64,000 nucleotides of DNA from JAWWOW01 sp033851265. GTDB taxonomy: Bacteria; Actinomycetota; Actinomycetes; JAWWOW01. The notes below the pieces were generated by a model. The model was not told the origin of the DNA, ran no database searches, and saw only the letters and a list, made by a program, of their open reading frames with translations. A program made the position numbers and the translations under genes. Shown piece after piece: positions 8,563 through 18,417 of the stretch (its first letter is position 1; each line of letters begins with the position of its first letter). The stretch is from contig JAWWOW010000023.1 in assembly GCA_033851265.1 (NCBI GenBank), positions 62,001 to 126,000 on the forward strand. Direction: 5' to 3'.

Positions 8563-10191
8563 ATGACGAGTCAGCCGACGTTCGGCGAATACGTGGTTCT
8601 GGACACGGTCGCCGTGGGAGCGACGGGCACGGTTTATCGCGCCCGCCACACCGAGCTCGGACGGCTGGTCGCGATCAAGGAGCTGAGCGCGGCGCTGCGC
8701 TCTATGCCGGGCATGCTCGAGACGTTTCGCAGTGAAGCTCAGATGCTTGCGGCCCTCGACAATCCGCACATCGTTGCGGTCTACGACTTCGTCGAGGATG
8801 GCGACCGGGCATGGATCGCCGAAGAATGGGTGACCGGCGCGGCGCTGCAACAGATCCTCGCCAGTCAGGGCCAGTTGTCGCCGGAGCAGTCCCTCGGCGT
8901 CCTGCGCGGCGCCCTGCTGGGATTGGCACATGCACACGAGCGGGGGCTCGTCCACCGAGACATTGCCCCAAGCAACATCCTCGCCGACGAATCGGGCACC
9001 TCGAAACTCATCGATTTCGGTCTCGCCGCCCCGGTCGGCGACACCGGGCGCTGCGGCACACCTGCCTATGTCAGTCCTGAAGCTGCCCGTGGCGAGTCAG
9101 TTGGCAAGTCGGGCGACGTCTACTCGGCGGGAGCGGTGCTCTTCTCGTTGCTGTCCGGTAAACCGCCGTACCCCGCCGCCGATCCAGCGACCGCCATGCG
9201 ACGTCACATTGAGGACCCCGTGCCTCAGCTGCGTGGGCATGGTCAGCTTGCGTCGGTCGTGCGTCACGCCATGGCGAAAGACCCCGCAGAGCGTCCGCCG
9301 GACGCCGCCGCTCTGTTGGAGGAGCTCGAGGAAGCCGCGCGCAAGAAGTACGGCGCCGATTGGTTGGCCCGCTCGTCGATCGTGGCCGCGGTCGCGACGG
9401 CGATCGCCGCCCGATCGAGCCTGGGTGCCAGCGCGGTTCCGGCAGCGGGTGTAGCCCCGGAGACCGTGGTTGTCACAACGGCAGCCGCGAACACGGGCAT
9501 CGCCCCGGTCGCACCCGCGGCGGCGACGCCACCGCCAACGCCGCACGCGCCACGTGCCCGGCGACGGCCGAAAGGCCGCACGCTTGCGGTCACCGCGGCC
9601 GCCACCGTGGTGGTGGTCGCCGCAACGGCGGTAGCCGCCGTCGCACTGAGCGGCGGTAACGACAAGGCTCCGACAGCGGCAGTCCTCCCGACTCCCAGCC
9701 CAACGGTGAGCCCGACCCCCGCGCCCCTGCTAATCGACGGGCCGACCGGGCGATACAGCTACAACGTTCGAGTGGTGACGAGTACGAACCCGTCCCAGCC
9801 GAAAGGTTCGGTGCTTACCGGCGTGTGGACGTTTGCCTCCTCGTGCATGACGAGCGACTCGTGCACCGGCACCATCGTGTCCTCGGGAGGCGCTAGCTAC
9901 ACGTTCACGTACGACGGAACCACTCTGGTCGCCCGCGGCACGCGTCTCAGCTCGTGCCTCGACTTGGCGACCGGGCAACCGATCGCGGGGACTGAGGGCG
10001 CCTACAGCGAAGCCATCGTCAACACTTTGCGGGTCACGAAGCGCGTCGCCGCTGCTGCCGGGCACGTAGGCGCTCCCCAGGCCATGACTGGGACGGCCAC
10101 GCAGGTGCAGCGCAACGTCCGGCGGGTCGCGAACTGCAGTACGACGCCGACCAGTCAGACGCGTACGGTCCAAATGACCAAGGTCACCTGA
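8563..10191 (+). CDS. Membrane Ser/Thr protein kinase with Ala in place of the catalytic-loop Lys
   Basis: A 542-residue Hanks-type kinase. The kinase domain covers about residues 8-265, then an Ala/Pro-rich linker, a membrane helix at about 341-363 and an external C-terminal domain of about 175 residues with several cysteines. Visible motifs: an AxGxxG nucleotide loop (VAVGATGTVY), Lys39 in VAIK, HRDIAPSN at 131-138, DFG at 151-153 and GTPAYVSPE. The canonical HRDxKPxN lysine is Ala135 here, while the catalytic Asp133, Asn138 and DFG are kept. A convergent paralogue (10251-12002) has the same substitution. It may be a divergent active kinase or a sensor with weak activity. The external domain resembles that of the paralogue and could bind a ligand. 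Confidence 0.88.
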   Translation: MTSQPTFGEYVVLDTVAVGATGTVYRARHTELGRLVAIKELSAALRSMPGMLETFRSEAQMLAALDNPHIVAVYDFVEDGDRAWIAEEWVTGAALQQILASQGQLSPEQSLGVLRGALLGLAHAHERGLVHRDIAPSNILADESGTSKLIDFGLAAPVGDTGRCGTPAYVSPEAARGESVGKSGDVYSAGAVLFSLLSGKPPYPAADPATAMRRHIEDPVPQLRGHGQLASVVRHAMAKDPAERPPDAAALLEELEEAARKKYGADWLARSSIVAAVATAIAARSSLGASAVPAAGVAPETVVVTTAAANTGIAPVAPAAATPPPTPHAPRARRRPKGRTLAVTAAATVVVVAATAVAAVALSGGNDKAPTAAVLPTPSPTVSPTPAPLLIDGPTGRYSYNVRVVTSTNPSQPKGSVLTGVWTFASSCMTSDSCTGTIVSSGGASYTFTYDGTTLVARGTRLSSCLDLATGQPIAGTEGAYSEAIVNTLRVTKRVAAAAGHVGAPQAMTGTATQVQRNVRRVANCSTTPTSQTRTVQMTKVT

Positions 10192-10205
10192 CCGCGGGTC
10201 CGCCC

Positions 10206-10233
10206 GTCAGCTGCGGATCGATCCGTCGCTGAC
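10206..10233. terminator. Hairpin between two convergent kinase genes
   Basis: A 28-bp near-palindrome: outer arms GTCAGC/GCTGAC and an inner perfect CGGATCGATCCG, interrupted by a 2-bp mismatch. It lies in the 59-bp gap between convergent kinase genes and is likely a bidirectional terminator. There is no T tract. Confidence 0.5.
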
Positions 10234-10250
10234 TCTGGATGCCGGAGCTG

Positions 10251-12002
10251 CTACGACCGCGGCGCCTGGATGTCCAGTCCGGTGCCGCCAGACGTCGGTG
10301 TTGCGGAGGGAGCGACCGAGCCGGTGATGCGCGTCAGCGTCACCGTCGAGTCGGCAAACCACGGCCCGAGGTTGGTCGGCTTCTTCGGACCGGTGATCGA
10401 TACCAGGCGAAGCGTGGTGTGGGTGCTGCCGCTGAACGATGTGCCGTTCCCCGTCATCGAGCCCCGAGTGATCTGGCGCTGAGTGTTGACGCCCGGGAGT
10501 TTGTTCCCCGCGTCGTCCTCATTGGGCCTGGTCAGGGGGAGGTCCAACGCTTCGGTCAACGTGGTCCCGTTGTACGTCATGGTGAACGTGACACCGGCGT
10601 CGAGCTTGAGCGTGCCGGTGCAGATGAGGCCGTGGCAGGTCATGGTCAGGAGACCGGGTCCGATGAAGCGTCCGCCGACACGTTCGCGCGGGCTGTTGGT
10701 CGCCGTTCTCAGCTCCGTGTAGGTGTACCGCCCGTCGGGCAGCAGCTCCGCTCGCTTGCTGGCGAGGTTGACAGCCGCCGCTGCTGCGCTGGCCGACGCT
10801 TTCGCCTCCGGGGATGACCCGGAGGAGCCACCGGTCAGGGCGATCGCACCGACGGCCACCGCACCCACGACGGCCACAGTTGCACCGGCGATGAGCAGCA
10901 CCGATCGGGGACGCAAGTGGCGCAACGACCGCGCACGCGACGGCGGTGACCCGGACGGCGCGCCGGAGTCGCCGGCGGGGTGCGGGACCGGCTGCGCGCC
11001 GAGGCTCGTCGTCGCGGCGGGCCCGGTCGCCGCAGCCCCAGTGTCCGTGGCACCGGTTGTGATCAACACTGTCTCGCTGCCGCTGCTGGCCGCGGCCGTC
11101 GTCCCACCAGCGCCCGCGCCGGCGCCGGCTACGCCCATCGCGGCCGCACCCATCCCGCCGCCGCCCATCGCCACGGTGACGACACCGACGACAGAGGCGT
11201 TGCTGAGCCAGGCCGCGCCAAAGCGACGCTTCGCCGCTTCCTCGAGCTCGCCGAGGAACGCACGCGCGTCCGGCGGGCGCGCCGCTGGGTCCTTGTCCAT
11301 CGCGCGAGCCAGCAGTCCGGCGAGATGGGTGCCGCTGCCGCGTAGCCGGGGTGGCGTGTCGTTGATGTGCCGCGCGAGCATCGTCACGGCGTCGGGCGCG
11401 TCGAAGGGCGGGTGGCCCGAGAGCAGCGTGTAGAGAACGGCGGCGGAGGAGTACACGTCGCTGGCGGGGGTCACGGCGTCTCCGCGCGCAACCTCAGGAC
11501 TGACGAAGGCGGGTGTGCCGCAGCCACCTGTCGACCCGATAGGTGACGCGATGCCGAAGTCCACGAGTTTCGATGTGCCGGCGTTGTCGAGCAGCAAGTT
11601 GCCGGGTGCCACGTCACGGTGGACGAGGCCACGGTCGTGGGCATGCGCGAGACCGAGCAGCCCTCCGCGAATGACGCCGACCGATTGCTCCGGTGCCAGC
11701 TGCCCGTGTTGCGCGAGCAGCGCGCGCAGGGACAGTCCGGTCACCCATTCTTCGGCAATCCACGCGCCGCTGTCGTCCTCGACGTAGTCGTAGACAGCGA
11801 CAACGTGCGGGTCGTCGAGTGCGGCCAGCATCTGCGCTTCACTGCGGAAGCGCTCGATGACGCCGGGCACGGCCAGCAGCGCGGGTGAGAGTTGCTTGAT
11901 CGCCACCGTGCGGTTCAGGTCGCGTTGGAGGGCACGGTAGACCGTGCCCGTGGACCCGATCGCGACCGTTTCGAGCACGTCGTACGGTCCGAAGTTGGCC
12001 AT
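10251..12002 (-). CDS. Membrane Ser/Thr protein kinase, paralogue with HRDVAPGN
   Basis: A 583-residue Hanks-type kinase paralogous to the kinase at 8563-10191. I start at MANFGPYDVLETV; an ATG one codon earlier is equally possible because GGGGGG directly precedes the pair. Motifs: AIGSTGTVY loop, Lys36 in VAIK, HRDVAPGN with Asp130, Ala132 and Asn135, VDFGIAS, CGTPAFVSPEVA. As in the paralogue the catalytic-loop Lys is Ala. A long Ala/Gly/Thr-rich linker leads to a membrane helix (SVLLIAGATVAVVGAVAVGAIAL) and an external domain of about 170 residues. It is divergent from the canonical kinase at 12134 and convergent with its paralogue, consistent with local duplication and inversion. Confidence 0.88.
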   Translation of the reverse strand: MANFGPYDVLETVAIGSTGTVYRALQRDLNRTVAIKQLSPALLAVPGVIERFRSEAQMLAALDDPHVVAVYDYVEDDSGAWIAEEWVTGLSLRALLAQHGQLAPEQSVGVIRGGLLGLAHAHDRGLVHRDVAPGNLLLDNAGTSKLVDFGIASPIGSTGGCGTPAFVSPEVARGDAVTPASDVYSSAAVLYTLLSGHPPFDAPDAVTMLARHINDTPPRLRGSGTHLAGLLARAMDKDPAARPPDARAFLGELEEAAKRRFGAAWLSNASVVGVVTVAMGGGGMGAAAMGVAGAGAGAGGTTAAASSGSETVLITTGATDTGAAATGPAATTSLGAQPVPHPAGDSGAPSGSPPSRARSLRHLRPRSVLLIAGATVAVVGAVAVGAIALTGGSSGSSPEAKASASAAAAAVNLASKRAELLPDGRYTYTELRTATNSPRERVGGRFIGPGLLTMTCHGLICTGTLKLDAGVTFTMTYNGTTLTEALDLPLTRPNEDDAGNKLPGVNTQRQITRGSMTGNGTSFSGSTHTTLRLVSITGPKKPTNLGPWFADSTVTLTRITGSVAPSATPTSGGTGLDIQAPRS

Positions 12003-12133
12003 CATCCCCCCGTGGTGCGGCGCGCGAGCTCGCCGAACGAGAGATTGTCCCACCTGCGCACCCTTGGCGAGGTCGTGTTTGACGCATTCGCTCCACGCTC
12101 GGATCCTGTGACGATGCGGACCGGGGGCGCGCG

Positions 12134-13534
12134 ATGACCGAGACTGCGCGTCCGCTTCCGAAGGGCTACGACTTCGTCCGCGAGATCGGCGCGGGCGGGT
12201 GTGGCGAGGTCGTCCTCGCGCGCCACACCGCGCTGAAACGACTGGTTGCCGTCAAGCGAATCCACGGCTACGCGCTCGCTGATGCCGACGCGCTCGAGCG
12301 CTTTCGCCGCGAAGCCCAGGTGCTCGCCACTCTCGATGATCCGACTGTCGTCCGCGTCTTCGACTTCCGCCGCTCCGGTCACGACGCGACCCTCGTCATG
12401 GAATATGTCCCTGGCGAGTCGCTGGCCGACATGATCGAGCGCGGACCGCTGCCCTTCGCGGACGCACTCGTCATCCTGCGCGACGCGGCCGACGCTCTCC
12501 GGATCGCGCGCGAACGTGGGATCGTGCACCGCGACGTCAAGCCCGGCAACGTCTTCGTGCTGCCGAACGGTCGGGCCAAGCTCGGTGACTTCGGGCTGGC
12601 GCGGATCGTGTCCGACCCTTCGGTGTTCCGTACGTCGACCGGCGACGTCAGCGGTACGCCGGCGTACTTCCCGCCCGAGTGCGGAAGTGCTGACAACGAG
12701 CCGGATGAACGCTCCGATGCCTACAGCTTCGCCGTCATGGCCTATGAGCTGCTGACCGGCGTGCTGCCGTTCACCGGCGACGACATCATGCAGATCGTCA
12801 CGGCGCATCTCTCGAAGTCGCCGCCACCACCGGAGACGGTGCTGCCGGGCTTCCCGGCGCCCGCATCGGCCGCGATCCTCGCCGGACTCGCCAAGGACCC
12901 GGCACAACGGCTGCTGCCGTGGGAGCTTGTCGATCGGCTCGAGGCAGTCCCGACTAACGCATGGCCCACCGTGAACAGAGCGGCCGCGCATGCCAACCGA
13001 CCGGTTCCCAAGTCGGCCCCGACGGTGCGGGTCGCGCCGGACGCGGTGCCGGCCGCGTCACCGGGTGCGACGACTGCAGCATCGCCGCCGCGTCGTCGTC
13101 GTCGTGATGGTTCACGGCGCATCGGCATCGTCGCTGCCGCCGTGGTCGTCGCGGCCGCTGCCGCGGTGCTCGCCATCCACTTCCTGTCCGGCTCGTCGTC
13201 GACGTCGTCGGCGGAGCCGTTGCACGTGACCGGGGTGTCGCTGACGGTGCTCCCGCCTGACGGGCGGGCTCGCTGTCCGTCCGGTCACTTCGAGTTCAGC
13301 GCCCGCATCGCCACGAACGGCGCGGGAGGCGACATCGTGCTGCGCTGGACCCGCCCGGACGGTCGAGACTCGGCGCCGACCACGGTCGCGGTGTCATCAG
13401 GCCAGCGGGCGGTGACAGCTGTGCTGCGGTTCGACGTCAGCGGCGAGCGTCCGCTGCAGGGACGTGCGGTCGTTCATGTCGTCACCCCGGACGCTCGGGA
13501 CGCGACGTCGACGCCGATCGCCTACACCTGCTGA
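12134..13534 (+). CDS. Membrane Ser/Thr protein kinase, canonical catalytic loop
   Basis: A 466-residue PknB-type kinase with all standard motifs: GAGGCGEV nucleotide loop, Lys41 in VAVK, HRDVKPGN with Asp134, Lys136 and Asn139, DFGLAR, and GTPAYFPPE. After the kinase domain (about 1-275) come a Pro/Ala-rich linker, a polyarginine stretch, one membrane helix (about 330-353) and an external domain of about 110 residues with cysteines near its ends. This is the only kinase of the local set with a fully normal active site. It is divergent from the kinase at 10251-12002 (131 bp apart) and convergent with the GH63-type gene, 3 bp away. Likely targets nearby include the FHA protein at 18417, by inference only. 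Confidence 0.9.
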   Translation: MTETARPLPKGYDFVREIGAGGCGEVVLARHTALKRLVAVKRIHGYALADADALERFRREAQVLATLDDPTVVRVFDFRRSGHDATLVMEYVPGESLADMIERGPLPFADALVILRDAADALRIARERGIVHRDVKPGNVFVLPNGRAKLGDFGLARIVSDPSVFRTSTGDVSGTPAYFPPECGSADNEPDERSDAYSFAVMAYELLTGVLPFTGDDIMQIVTAHLSKSPPPPETVLPGFPAPASAAILAGLAKDPAQRLLPWELVDRLEAVPTNAWPTVNRAAAHANRPVPKSAPTVRVAPDAVPAASPGATTAASPPRRRRRDGSRRIGIVAAAVVVAAAAAVLAIHFLSGSSSTSSAEPLHVTGVSLTVLPPDGRARCPSGHFEFSARIATNGAGGDIVLRWTRPDGRDSAPTTVAVSSGQRAVTAVLRFDVSGERPLQGRAVVHVVTPDARDATSTPIAYTC

Positions 13535-13537
13535 GAC

Positions 13538-16231
13538 TCAACCGTCGAGGTCCGGGCCGAGCTGGCGGATGAGTTTCGCGATCAGCGCGGTCCAGCCGGT
13601 CTGGTGACTCGCGCCGAGACCAGCGCCGGTGTCGCCATGGAAGTACTCGTTGAATGTCACGGTTTCGCGCCAGCCTGCCACGTGTAGACGTGGGTTGTCG
13701 CCGTGCACCGGACGGACGCCGTTGTCGTCCGGAAGGAAGAGATGGATCAGCCGGCGCCCCAACTCGTCCGCCGCTTCGGCCAGCGTCAGGTGCCGTCCGG
13801 AGCCCGTCGGCACCTCGATCGTGAACGCGTCGCCGAAGTAGTGGTGGTAGCGCTGCAGGGACTCGAGCAGCAGGAAGTTGACCGGCATCCAGACGGGTCC
13901 TCGCCAGTTGGAGTTGCCGCCGAACATGTGGGTCTGCGAGTCACCCGGTTCGTAGGCGACCACGTGGTCGCTGCCGTCGAGGTCGAGGTGCACGGGACGG
14001 TCCCGGTATTGAGCCGACAGCGACCGAACGCCGTACGGCGACAGAAACTCCGACTCGTCGAACACCCGCTGCAACACTCGGCGCAGCTGATCGGGGTTGA
14101 GCAGCGACAACATCCGCCGTTCGCCCATTCCTGGGACGTCTGCGGTGAAGACGTTGCGCGCGATGTCGCTGCGCTTGCGCACAAACCAGCTCACCCGTCG
14201 GGCGAAGTCGGGCAGCTCGTCAAAAACCGTCGCCTCGATCGTCTCGACCGCGAACAGCGGGATGAGCCCGACGAGTGAGCGCACCGGCAACCGCAACGCG
14301 CCGTCGTCGGTTTGCAGTACGTCGTAGTAGAAGCCGGTCTCGTCGTCCCACAGCGAGATGCCGCCGTGTGCGGACTCCGTCGTCGCGCTGGCAATGCCGA
14401 GGAAGTGCTCGAAGAACTTCGTCGCGACGTCCTCGTACGCACGGTCGACCCGAGCGAGCTCCAGCGCTATCGCGAACATGTTGAGGCAGAACAACGCCAT
14501 CCAGCTGGTCGCGTCGGCTTGCTCGAGGCGACCACCGGCCGGTAGCGGTCCGCTCCGATCGAACAGGCCGATGTTGTCGAGGCCGAGGAAGCCGCCTTGG
14601 AAGAGGTTGGAGCCCTGCGCGTCGCGCCGGTTGACCCACCAGGAGAAATAGAGCATCAGCTTGTGGAACGCGCGGGCCAGGAACTCCCGGTCACGATGCC
14701 CGGTGACCGCGGCACTGATCTTGTAGACGCGCCAGACTGCCCACGCATGCACGGGTGGGCTCACGTCGTCGAACGACCACTCGTACGACGGCAGCTGCCC
14801 GTCCGGGTGCATGTACCACTCACGACACAGCAGGAGGAGCTGGTGCTTGGCGAACGCCGGGTCGACGACGCACAGGGGGACCGTGTGGAACGCGAGGTCC
14901 CACGCGGCGTACCACGGGTACTCCCATTCGTCCGGCATCGAGATGATGTCGGCGTTGTAGAGGTGGGTCCACCGGTTGTTGCGCCCGGTTGCGCGCGCTT
15001 GTGGAGGCGGCGGCTGAGCGGGGTCCCCTTCAAGCCAGGTTCGTACGTCGTACCGGTAGTGCTTGCGGGTCCAGAGCAGGCCGGCGAGGGCGAGTCGTTG
15101 CACCCGCCGAGCTTCGTCCGGTGTGCCCGGCGGCACGGCCGTCGCGTAGAAGCGGTCGGCCTGCTGTGACCGAAGCTCGATGACCGATCGGTGCTCGTCA
15201 GCGAGTCCGCTGGCTGACGGTTCAGTGTCGGCTAGCCGCAGCCGCACCTGCGTGGTCTCACCGGCCGCGACCTCAAGTGAGTACCAGACGCTCGCCTTGG
15301 TTCCCACCCGGTCGGGGTTGACGGTGTCCGCGCCATGCACGACGTGGTCGTTGATCCCGTCCTTGACGTAGCGCGAAGGGTTCGGCGTGCCGTACAACCG
15401 CATCACGTTGGTCTCGTTGTCAGTGAAAAGCAGCTCGCCACCCGGTTGCGAGCTCAACCAGTAGGAGCCGAGCGTGGCGTGCTCGGCAAGCAGGGTCCGG
15501 TCGTCCACTGCCGACAAGCGCGGCCGCCGGTCGTCGCGGCCCCACGCCCACGTGTTGCGGAACCAGAGCGTTGGCAGCAGATGGATCGTCGCGGGCTCGG
15601 GCCCGGCGTTGCGCACCCTGATCTCGATGCACATGTCGGTCGCTGTCGCTTTGGCGTAGATGACATCGATGTCGAAGTAGCGGTCCTCGTCGAAGACTCC
15701 CGTGTCGAGCAGTTCGTACTCCGCGTCGGCCAGCCCGCGGGCGGCGTTGGTCGCGATGAGGTCGTCGTACGGGAACGCCGCATGCGGATAGCGATAGCGG
15801 AAGTGCAGGTACGACGAGGTCGGGGTGGCGTCGAGGTGCCACCAGTACTCCTTGGCGTCCTCGCCGTGGTTGCCTTCGCCGTTGGCCAGTCCGAACAACC
15901 GCTCTTTGAGCGTTGCGTCGCGGCCGTTCCAGACCGTCAGCGCGAAGCAGAGGTGCTGCCAGCGGTCGCAGATCCCACCGATGCCGTCCTCGCCCCAGCG
16001 GTACGCGCGCGACCGGGCGTCGTCGTACGTGAGGTGCTGCCAGGCCTCACCGTCAGCGCTGTAGTCCTCGCGGACGGTGCCCCACTGCCGGGCACTGAGG
16101 TAAGGCCCCCATTGCCGCCACGGTGCCGTCGGTGCGTCAGACGCGGCCAACCGCTGCCACTCGCTGTCCTCACCGCGGTCGTGTCGGATGACGCGATCGC
16201 TGCGTTTGCGGGTCCGTCGCGGTTGGTCCAC
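13538..16231 (-). CDS. GH63-like glucosidase (MGH1-like alpha/alpha toroid)
   Basis: An 897-residue cytoplasmic protein without signal peptide. It has the length and segments of the bacterial GH63/MGH1-like glucosidases: an N-terminal beta-sandwich part (RWGEDGIGGICDRWQHLCFALTVWNG; WFRNTWAWGRD) and a C-terminal toroid with WDLAFHTV, SYEWSFDDVSPPVHAWA, GGFLGLDNIGLFDRSG and NSNWRGPVWMPVNFLLLESL. These enzymes remove glucose from alpha-linked oligosaccharides or glucosyl/mannosylglycerate; the substrate cannot be told here. It stands alone, convergent with a kinase gene and divergent from the flavoprotein operon, so it probably has its own promoter in the 107-bp gap at 16232-16338. Confidence 0.85.
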   Translation of the reverse strand: MDQPRRTRKRSDRVIRHDRGEDSEWQRLAASDAPTAPWRQWGPYLSARQWGTVREDYSADGEAWQHLTYDDARSRAYRWGEDGIGGICDRWQHLCFALTVWNGRDATLKERLFGLANGEGNHGEDAKEYWWHLDATPTSSYLHFRYRYPHAAFPYDDLIATNAARGLADAEYELLDTGVFDEDRYFDIDVIYAKATATDMCIEIRVRNAGPEPATIHLLPTLWFRNTWAWGRDDRRPRLSAVDDRTLLAEHATLGSYWLSSQPGGELLFTDNETNVMRLYGTPNPSRYVKDGINDHVVHGADTVNPDRVGTKASVWYSLEVAAGETTQVRLRLADTEPSASGLADEHRSVIELRSQQADRFYATAVPPGTPDEARRVQRLALAGLLWTRKHYRYDVRTWLEGDPAQPPPPQARATGRNNRWTHLYNADIISMPDEWEYPWYAAWDLAFHTVPLCVVDPAFAKHQLLLLCREWYMHPDGQLPSYEWSFDDVSPPVHAWAVWRVYKISAAVTGHRDREFLARAFHKLMLYFSWWVNRRDAQGSNLFQGGFLGLDNIGLFDRSGPLPAGGRLEQADATSWMALFCLNMFAIALELARVDRAYEDVATKFFEHFLGIASATTESAHGGISLWDDETGFYYDVLQTDDGALRLPVRSLVGLIPLFAVETIEATVFDELPDFARRVSWFVRKRSDIARNVFTADVPGMGERRMLSLLNPDQLRRVLQRVFDESEFLSPYGVRSLSAQYRDRPVHLDLDGSDHVVAYEPGDSQTHMFGGNSNWRGPVWMPVNFLLLESLQRYHHYFGDAFTIEVPTGSGRHLTLAEAADELGRRLIHLFLPDDNGVRPVHGDNPRLHVAGWRETVTFNEYFHGDTGAGLGASHQTGWTALIAKLIRQLGPDLDG

Positions 16232-16338
16232 CCGCCCATCGTGGTGCGAGCGCGGGCCCTTGGTGACCTTTTCCGGCTATCCCACCGTCTCGACGTACGT
16301 CCTGGGCTAGCCTCGCTCGAGCCAGCGAGTCGCACGTT

Positions 16339-17961
16339 GTGACAACGGGGGAGCGCTTGACCACGGGACGCGAGACCAGGCGAGTTGCGCCCTCCGATCT
16401 GCCCGCAAAGCGCGCCGCCGCGTCGCGGTCGGGCGCTGCCGGAACAGGTGATCTGACCGCCGAGCTGCTGGAGACCGACTGGTGGACCGACGACATGGTG
16501 GCGAGGGCGGGCATCCCCATCACGGATGTGCCTTTCGTCACCGTCGGCGGGGGGATCGGGAGCTTCGTCACTGTCGACTACCTGCGCATCGCGGGCGTCC
16601 CGACGAGTGACATTCGCATCCTCACCGGTCTCGAGCACCCCTGGCAGACCTACGAGTACCTGACCCGGGTCAGCCAGATCCCGCGCGGTGAGCGGCTGCG
16701 CTCCGACAGTGCCAGCCGTCCGGACAACATCTGGGGCTTCCCGTCGTACGCCGTCGCGGAGGCGATGGCTGCGCGCAAACCACGTGAGATCGTCGCGCCG
16801 CTGTTCCAGGTGCTGGTCGAGCCGATCTTCGCCGACTATTACACGCCGCGGGCCGGGCAGGCCTTCAGCGGCATGGAGCGCGAGGCCGCGCGCATCAGCT
16901 ACTTCGACATGCTCGAACATGGGCAGGTCCGCATGGTGCGCCGCCGCGAGGGTGGCGGTTACTTCACGATCCTCACGCCGGACGCGAGCGGTGGTGGCCC
17001 GAAGCGGTTGGCCTTCCGTAGCAAGTTCGTGCACATCGCGGTCGGCTATCCCGGTTTGAAGTTCCTGCCCGACCTGCAGGACTACCGGACGAAGCACCAG
17101 GACTTCGGTCGGATCGTCAACGCGTACGAGCCGCACGAGCACGTGTACGAGGCGCTGCAGAAGCAACCCGGCACGGTGATGATTCGCGGCGGCGGCATCG
17201 TCGCCTCCCGCGTGATGCAGCGGCTGTTCGACGACCGTGCGAAGCACGGGGCGCAGACGCAGATCCTGCATCTGTTCCGCACGTTCGTGACCGGCTCGCA
17301 CGGGCCGAGCATCTTCATGCGCCGACGCGGCGGTGACGGCTGGGCGTACCAGGGTTTCAACTACCCCAAATCGGTGTGGGGTGGTCAGCTGAAATCGCGG
17401 ATGCGGCGGCTCGAAGGTGAGGAGCGCGCTCAGCTCTACAAGGTGATCGGTGGCACGAACACGCCGTACCGCAGAAACTGGCAGCGGCAGATGCGCGACG
17501 GCCGAGCCGGTGGTTACTACCGGACGCACGTCGGTGAGGTCGACGAGGTCTACCCGGCCGACGACAAGCGCGTGGTGACTCGGGTGCGGACGAAGGACGG
17601 TGTGCTCGAGCTCACGGCCGACTACGTGGTCGACGCCACCGGCCTCGAGGCCGACATCGCCGAGCACCGGGTGCTCAACGACCTCCTCGAGCACGGCGGC
17701 GCGGGACGTAACCCGATCGGCCGGCTCGACGTGGAGCGAACGTTCGAGCTCCGTGGTGTGGCGAGTGGTGACGGCCGTGTATATGCATCGGGTACGGCGA
17801 CGTTGGGTGGTTACTTCCCCGGCGTCGACACGTTCCTCGGGCTGCAGATCGCAGCACAGGAGATCTGTGACGACTTGGCTCGACGTGGTTTCTGTCGGCG
17901 TATTGGACCGTTTCGATCGACGTCGCAGTGGTTCAAGTGGGCCCGGAACAAGAAGATCTGA
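16339..17961 (+). CDS. FAD/NAD(P)-binding flavoprotein of unknown substrate
   Basis: A 540-residue protein with a first Rossmann motif (VTVGGGIGSFVTVDYL, about residues 68-83), a second (MIRGGGIVASRVMQ) near 280 and the flavoprotein landmark VVDATGLEAD near 430, an arrangement seen in FAD-dependent monooxygenases and pyridine nucleotide-disulfide type oxidoreductases. No redox-active CxxC is present. The GTG start is used, but a TTG six codons later sits just after GGGGGAG and is an alternative. It heads a tight three-gene operon with a membrane protein (9 bp gap) and an FHA protein (1 nt overlap), which suggests a membrane-linked redox step under FHA/kinase control. The reaction is unknown. 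Confidence 0.75.
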   Translation: MTTGERLTTGRETRRVAPSDLPAKRAAASRSGAAGTGDLTAELLETDWWTDDMVARAGIPITDVPFVTVGGGIGSFVTVDYLRIAGVPTSDIRILTGLEHPWQTYEYLTRVSQIPRGERLRSDSASRPDNIWGFPSYAVAEAMAARKPREIVAPLFQVLVEPIFADYYTPRAGQAFSGMEREAARISYFDMLEHGQVRMVRRREGGGYFTILTPDASGGGPKRLAFRSKFVHIAVGYPGLKFLPDLQDYRTKHQDFGRIVNAYEPHEHVYEALQKQPGTVMIRGGGIVASRVMQRLFDDRAKHGAQTQILHLFRTFVTGSHGPSIFMRRRGGDGWAYQGFNYPKSVWGGQLKSRMRRLEGEERAQLYKVIGGTNTPYRRNWQRQMRDGRAGGYYRTHVGEVDEVYPADDKRVVTRVRTKDGVLELTADYVVDATGLEADIAEHRVLNDLLEHGGAGRNPIGRLDVERTFELRGVASGDGRVYASGTATLGGYFPGVDTFLGLQIAAQEICDDLARRGFCRRIGPFRSTSQWFKWARNKKI

Positions 17962-17970
17962 GAGGACGTC

Positions 17971-18417
17971 ATGCTGCCCACCCTGATGGGGCGGATCCAG
18001 ACCCGCATCGTCGCCTTGCTCGTCATCGGTGGCATCTGGACGCTGATCATCACGCCCGTGCTACCGATCAACGGACCGTTGTCGGATGCGTACAAAGTGA
18101 CGTTCCGGATCCTCCTTGCAGTGACGGTGCTCGGTATCGGGTGGGAGCTCGTCTACCACGCCCTCCAGCAGTTCCGCTGGGAGAAGGACTGGCCGACACT
18201 CTTCGGTCTGCTCACCGGCTTCAACGAAGGCGCTCTCGTCTGGTTGCTCATCAGTGCTGACGCGATTCCCGGGATCAAGTCCGTGCCCGGTGACGCGTTC
18301 ATCATCGACTTCGCGACCACGTGGCTAGTGGTCTGGTTGTGGGTCAACGGCCCGATGCGCGTGCCGTTCATCCGTTGGCGTTTCCGTGGCGGCAGCCTCT
18401 TCGGCGGAGCGCGCTGA
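17971..18417 (+). CDS. Small polytopic membrane protein
   Basis: A 148-residue protein with about four hydrophobic helices (about 12-32, 45-62, 78-95 and 108-125) and Arg-rich ends (PFIRWRFRGGSLFGGAR), pointing to the cytoplasm by the positive-inside rule. The ATG follows GAGAGGACGTC, a reasonable ribosome binding site. It is the middle gene of the flavoprotein-membrane-FHA operon and probably anchors one of its partners. No family is recognised. Confidence 0.8.
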   Translation: MLPTLMGRIQTRIVALLVIGGIWTLIITPVLPINGPLSDAYKVTFRILLAVTVLGIGWELVYHALQQFRWEKDWPTLFGLLTGFNEGALVWLLISADAIPGIKSVPGDAFIIDFATTWLVVWLWVNGPMRVPFIRWRFRGGSLFGGAR

